From Jacaranda mimosifolia (taxonomy: Eukaryota; Streptophyta; Magnoliopsida; Lamiales; Bignoniaceae), in contig CM032121.1 of assembly GCA_018894105.1 (NCBI GenBank), forward strand, positions 4,506,507 to 4,570,506: a stretch of DNA of 64,000 nucleotides, read 5' to 3'. Below, piece by piece: positions 58,384 through 64,000 of this stretch; positions within the stretch are counted from its first letter, which is position 1; every line of letters starts with the position of its first letter. Made by a program: the position numbers and the translations under genes. The notes beneath the pieces are model-generated. The model was not told the origin of the DNA, made no database searches, and was given only the letters and a program-made list of their open reading frames with translations.

Positions 58384-59570
58384 GGTGGTGATTGGTATAT
58401 AGAAATGAAATTAGGTGAGAATAGAATAACTTCAGAATGGAACAAAGGTAGAAAAGAAATGGTGCTAGTATAACTAATCATATGCTTGATATGTACTAGG
58501 AATAAGAAATAAATAGAATTGGCATTCCTTACTTGATTCCATTCTCATGATTGGTATTAGTAATAATCGGATAGAAATGGAATTAAATTTTTAAATGACC
58601 AAATCACCCTTGTATAAAATTATTAAATAAAAATATTTACACATATTTTTTAATATATTATTATAAAAAAAATTTGTGGGGTAAGTTTAATTATGTAGTT
58701 ATAATATTACTTTTAATGTTATTCGAATTACATTAGTAAATATGTGTGTGTGTGTGTGTATATATATTATATCTCATCAACTATGTTACATACATTTACA
58801 CAAAAAAAGTATAAACACAATTCCTTCGAAATTCTCTTCCTATAATTATAACTTTGCAAGCTCTTTAATTATACTTTTTAATAAAATATTTTATAACTAA
58901 AGTGGTCAATTTTTTTGTGATAAGGTAAGAACGCCTTTATTGCACTTTTTTGTAAGTTTAATTTGAAGAGTCATTGATATAATCCACGACTTTTTATTTA
59001 TTGATTTTGTATATATTTTTTAATCATTGGACGAGATGCAGGAATAATTAATGTTTTAAATAATATATAGATATTTTTTATTAGGCATTGACCAAGTCAA
59101 TGATTCTTCTATTTTTTTATTATGAATATTTAAAGATGCATAATTATTCTTATTTTTTATTTTTTATTTTTATTTTTTAATAATTTATAATAAGGTAATA
59201 TTTTTATTAATTTTAATAAAAATATATATGAGTAAAATATATTATTAAATCAAAACACGTAACAATCAAATAAGTTAGAACATAATATCAAATATTTACA
59301 AAGTGAATTTTTTTTTAAACATAAAAGTCTTTTGTTAAATTTTGGAGAGTAATTTTGTGAAAGAAAAATATAAGTTCATTGCTAATGGATTGAGAATAGC
59401 TAAACCCATGGGGGGAAGAAAGGAATAGCTAAAATCATACTTTCGAGAACAGGGATCCCTATGAGAATGAAAATTCCCATATCCAAATTATACAAATCAT
59501 GGATTAATTAGAAATGAACTTAAGAATACCCATTTTATTCACACTCCATTCTTACGTACCAATTAAACAA
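58384..59570 (+). mobile_element. Harbinger-like TIR element, copy 2
   Basis: 1187 bp. Left end GGTGGTGATTGGTATATAGAAATG; right end in reverse complement TTGTTTAATTGGTACGTAAGAATG; TAA flanks both sides (58381-58383, 59571-59573), like the 3-bp target site of PIF/Harbinger elements. Subterminal GGAATG-rich text is also typical of that superfamily. No transposase. It is the inverted relative of 8814-9464 plus 13892-13906. Superfamily assignment is tentative. Confidence 0.55.
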
Positions 59571-59573
59571 TAA

Positions 59574-61195
59574 TGCGACATCATTTAATATATTGCAACT
59601 GTGTCAATTGTGGGTGGGTGGGGGTTATATAGGGGGATAAAAATGGGGCTTCCGAGAGATTATATAATGTTTTGAGGATAAAATTTATTTGATTATATAT
59701 ATTCTGAAATAAAAGATAAATTTTATGATAAATGTCTTTTCATATAAAATTTTGTTTAATTAATGGTCACATCAAAATTATATATTATTATATATTATTT
59801 TTATTGAATAAAATAGCTATATATATATATTAAAATATTAGTTAAAAATATAAATACATATTTTTTATTGATGAAATGATTTAAAATAGTAGTAATTTTT
59901 AAATAATATTTTACCAAAAATTGAATTTTGAAAGAAATAATTATTTATATCTTTGAAGAATCTTCAAAAAAGAAAACATTCTCCGAAATAAAAAACAGAT
60001 ATTGCCAATATATTTTCGATACCCAAAGCAAAGGTGGTTGGACTTTTGGATGATGCATAAATAAAAAAAAAAAAAAAAAAAATCATTGAAAATTTTCTGC
60101 TTGGGTCATGCTTAAGATCCATGCAGTAATAGATATGAAAATTGAACTTTGACCCAATGAAATTTCAAATAAAAATTGAAAAATAGTTAATGTATTATTA
60201 CATTATTATCCTTAAAAATAGTTATTGAAAATTAATCATGTCACATAGTTAATTTTTAAGTGAGAGGATTTTTCTTTATTAAAACAATCAATTAAAAAGT
60301 TAAGCCTAACTATCTTAAAATTTGAAATAAAAGTAATAATGCATTACTATTGACATAGATGAGAATTCAAAGATGGTATGCAGCTCCTATATATATATGA
60401 CTCTATATATATTGATACCATTCGAACTTGAATCTGGAGATTTCTTTAGAAAAAGTTGAAGTAAAAAGTAAATGAGATGGATTTTTTATTCGACAAGGCA
60501 TCTACTTAAAAAACTTGCTTTAGTTCAAATATAATTCGATCACCATTTCTATTATTAAAGACGATATTTATAATATTAGAGTTTTAGTTTTACTCTATTG
60601 TGTGTGAATATAAATTTTAATAACTTACACTGCATTTATTGTAATTTTCCTAATATATCCTTAGGGCATATTATTACTATATCATATAGCCCCCAATATT
60701 ATTTTTAATTTAAACATTTTATATACCTATATGAGTTTGTCAATTGCTTATCCTTCTTCATTAGATTTGATACAATAAGTTCAATGGATATGTTGTAATC
60801 CCCTTCTCTCTCTCATCATTTTTGTCTTTTCCCTTTATCTTTATTTTAGAAATGCTGTAGAGAGATGTGGGGGTGGAAATAGAGAATGTGGGAAAGGATC
60901 TAGAGGTGGCCAACTGGGAGATAGATCTGATTGACATAGGGTTGAGGGGTTCAACTCGAAAGGAATTGCACTTGGCGAGCCAAGTGTTGGCTTGCTGTCT
61001 TTGTCTGTTAGGGCACTAACGCAAAGGTCAACCGCCCATATGGAGGGTCTCCCAAGGTGGCTGACCCTCAGGTTGATTACCCTACTGTGTGCATGGTACA
61101 TATAGTTTATTGGGTACTTGGTCATCCAAAGAAAAATAACAATTGGCATGCGACCACAATGAAGCAAAAGGGAAGTCATCCTCAATTGCTTAACA
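59574..61195. other. AT-rich DNA, no recognised gene
   Basis: Includes TA runs and an A-run at 60062-60081. 60841-61185 has higher GC and an open minus-strand frame of 114 codons (ending in a Pro-rich HSLFPPPHLST stretch) with no recognisable domain; I do not call it a gene. Confidence 0.45.
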
Positions 61196-61364
61196 TGAAA
61201 AAAATGAAAGACCGAGTCCAGGCTTGACTCCTTCTCAACCTGTAGTTCCTTATATTTTTCTTTTTATTATAAACCTTAATTAATAGGGATTAATTAATTA
61301 TTGAGGAATAATTAAATCTTATATGTTAGACTTAATTTCTGTTTTAATCAAAACTGATATATAA

Positions 61365-61396
61365 AAAAAAAGAAAGAAAGAAAGAAAGAAAGAAAT
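61365..61396 (+). repeat. (AAAG)n microsatellite
   Basis: An A run followed by seven AAAG-type units. Confidence 0.9.
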
Positions 61397-61399
61397 AAC

Positions 61400-64000
61400 A
61401 AACAAGCAACTAAATAGATAAGGATAAAATTTTCAGCACTTTCAGTCCTTGTACAACACCTAATTTATTAGATCTCCTTTTCCATATCACATTCAAACAA
61501 CTTCTTCTCTCTACAATACACATTCAAACCTTAATATTTTCTAGCAAAATATTTTTTCTTAGAAAGTTCTCAACCCATTCATCTCCTTTGAAGAAATCCC
61601 AAACGGTAGGGCTAGAAAAGGATTGCCAAGAAATCTCAACACTATCAACTCTTGTTCTCCCTTCTTCCTAGGTATGATCCCATATTTAAATTATGATATA
61701 AACATAAATTTTGGTTAAACTCTATGTCATAATATTTGTATTTTTTATGCATTTGATAATTGTGAAGTTTTAAAAGTTGGTGTTGTTAGGTTTTGATTTT
61801 CAAATTTTAGGGTTAAAGGTTTTATATCAGTTCATAGACTAAATTCTAGTAATTTTATTTCAAATTTTTTTGTACAATATTCAATGTGTTTAGAATGTAC
61901 CTGTAAAATTTTGGGTCTAAATAATTTTTCTTGAATTTTATGAAATTCCTGAAATTTCCCTACCAGATTGAGTGGTGAGTTTGAATTGTTTCTTTTTTTA
62001 AAAAATATTTACCCATTGAAACAAAAGAAGTTTTAAGTTAAAAATTTTATTATGAAACTATAATGTGTTTAAAATATTATTGTAAAATTTAAATTCTCAA
62101 ACCTTATAGTTATTTTTATAAATATCATCAAGTAAAACTACCTCAGCGCTTATTGAGTTGGATCACTATCTTGAATTTAAGGGATTTGCTATCTATGATA
62201 ATTGAGGTATCATAATTTAATAATTTTTGTAAAATTAATTTCAAATTTTCTAAAATAATCCAGTAATATTAGAACCCCAAAAGTTGTTATTTTATTTATG
62301 AAATATATTGATATGCCATGTTAGAAATCTTTCTACAGAAAATGCTCGTTTGTTTTCATGAGAACGTTGTAATGCATTTTTCTCTTAATTTCAAATTAAA
62401 TTTGAAAAATCTTTCAACAGATAAATTATAGATCTATCTCTTAGGTTTTTATTGGATTTTGAATCAACTTCACCCGAGGCCTGTAGTAAAATTTATAGCT
62501 TAAATACAACCAAGTGTCACATTGAAAATTTTCTTAAAAACTAGAAATCTGTTTTTGCACCACTACTGCCTATTGAATTCGACTTTTCTCCTTCATATTA
62601 GACAATTTAGACTACATCATAAACATAAAAATTTTAGTACTCTTTCTTGACTTTCTAATGCCATAAGAATTGATCCAAATGGATATATAGAAAGAAAGTT
62701 ATGAAGGATTCAACTAAGTACGTATGAAAGGACAAATTCTTACTAAGTTTTGTGAGTATATATGTACTAGGCTAGTGACATATAGAAAATTTTTGTTGGT
62801 ATTGATTTTAAAGTTTTATTGATCATTGCCTTGATTTCTTGGATGAATTTGATGTTAGAATTCATGGATCAAATCAGAATGTTGATTGAATTGAATACTA
62901 CTCTTATGTCAACAAGTGTTTTGGGACTTAAGCTATTAGAGTCGGCCCTTGATCCTATTGATAAGTACAATGAGTGCCTAAACTTACATATAATATATAA
63001 TAATACCTTTAAAAACCCAGAAGGTTATATACTGTAATGCCTTCCATGAAACTTTTCTGCGGCTTACAATGCACTATAATTTTATTCCACTGCGCACATG
63101 AATTACTTTATTTTATTTCATGATGCAAGAAAAGCAATTTCTTTTAAATTCACTGATATTATTTCAGCATGGTTTTAGACTAGTAGTTAAATACGATGAT
63201 CAACAATAATGGTTGGATTTACTATTACTGCAACGGTTACTATTAGTTGGATCTAATTTGGTTTAGATGTGTGAGGGACTTCACTAGGCGACAGTGGGCT
63301 TGCTGGTTGAACCTCAAGCCCCCATGGCCTAATCCCCCCATTGCACAACAGAAGCTGTTTGTAGTTGAGGTAGGTTGTAGGATTTCCTAAGGACCTAGGG
63401 TTGGGCACTATTTGGTAAGGTAGCACCTTACCCGGAATAATAAGGGACTACTATATATTAAAAATGTTTAGCGTTATATTCCATTTTACTACTACATAAT
63501 GCATAACTACTTTTCACTGTCTTCTCCAATGTTTATAACTGTTTTTCACTATTATTCAAGTGTTTATAACTATTTCTCACTATTTTTCTCAAGTATTTAT
63601 CACTAAGCATCTTTTGATCATGATATATTTTTGAACTCACATTGCATACGCTTGGCATTCACTGAGTCATTTACTCACACTTTATTTTTCTTTAACTGCC
63701 TTCTGACAGACTTAAACCATAACCCTAGTGAGAAGGTGGACCCGCTTTCGATGAGAATTAGAACTGAAGTATTTTGGGACTTTTTCGGTAGTCTTAGCAT
63801 TTTATGATGTTAGCTTGTTAGTTTCCTTATGAATTTTAGTTGAGGTTAGAGTATTATTATTTGAGTTTTATATTACAAAACTTATTAAATTTATTTTGAA
63901 TACTCAATGTTCTTTTGCTTAAGATTATGATTTTGGGTTAGATGACCTCTATTTTTGGGATTAAGTTTCACGTCTCGAGACTAGATTGTATGGTTTGATT
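61400..64000 (+). other. possible long gypsy-type LTR, right end outside window
   Basis: A CT-rich leader (61490-61680) ends at a splice-like CCTAG/GTATGATCCC, followed by AT-rich DNA. Near 63700-63790 the text GACAGACTTAAACC and GGACTTTTTCGGTAGTC resembles the tail of the solo LTR at 9725-12461 on its minus strand (CTTTCGGTAATTC, TTTAAGTCTGAATT). This layout suggests a long chromovirus-type LTR, but no TG start, partner or target duplication is visible. The open frame at 62819-63037 is not gene-like. Confidence 0.3.

Noticed and set aside
60841..61185. A 114-codon minus-strand gene
   Set aside because: No recognisable domain, no exon partners or promoter context; a chance open frame in a GC-richer patch is as likely.

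Overview
This window is nuclear DNA from a flowering plant, probably a eudicot. The evidence is a split plant histidinol dehydrogenase gene (HISN8) with short exons and GT-AG introns, set among Ty3/gypsy, Ty1/copia, TRIM, LINE, SINE, hAT, MULE and MITE-like elements in AT-rich DNA. There are no prokaryotic operons. I see no rRNA or tRNA genes and no CRISPR array.

Layout. 1-8813: right-hand part of a Tat-type Ty3/gypsy element on the + strand. It has decayed reverse transcriptase, RNase H and integrase, then an antisense gene with the plant mobile domain (PMD), then a polypurine tract and 3' LTR. 8814-13906: an old Harbinger-like TIR element, cut into by that LTR and by a 4.4-kb non-autonomous MULE (9465-13882, 9-bp target duplication). 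The MULE itself carries a 2.7-kb solo LTR (9725-12461, 5-bp target duplication). 14411-36547 (perhaps to about 38110), minus strand: HISN8 in at least 13 exons. One intron holds a tandem TRIM array (15128-15894). Another, about 15 kb long, holds a gypsy remnant, a complete copia element (20827-29337), and a hAT element (24177-27793) inside that copia. 37346-37860: 5'-truncated LINE tail. 39118-39791: a TRIM. 41348-44522: copia remnant with no visible LTRs. 45269-51612: full-length minus-strand copia carrying a SINE, followed by a solo LTR of the same family (52405-52862). 52863-64000: AT-rich DNA with two MITE-like elements, a second Harbinger-like copy and an LTR-like tail running off the window.

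The only host gene recognised is HISN8, the last enzyme of histidine synthesis. Its exons read cleanly, but two lesions argue that this copy is broken. The intron after the GDAAVK exon starts with AT instead of GT. The last exon has lost about 28 nt, which shifts the frame before the C-terminal zinc-ligand histidine. It is best called a recent pseudogene or degenerating allele.

The most interesting structures are the antisense PMD gene inside the gypsy element, with a parallel antisense reading frame in a second gypsy remnant; the TRIM multimer bounded by a single target duplication; and the multi-layer nested insertions whose order can be read from target-site duplications. No clearly new biological system was found. 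All boundaries and translations were read by eye; no database search was run.
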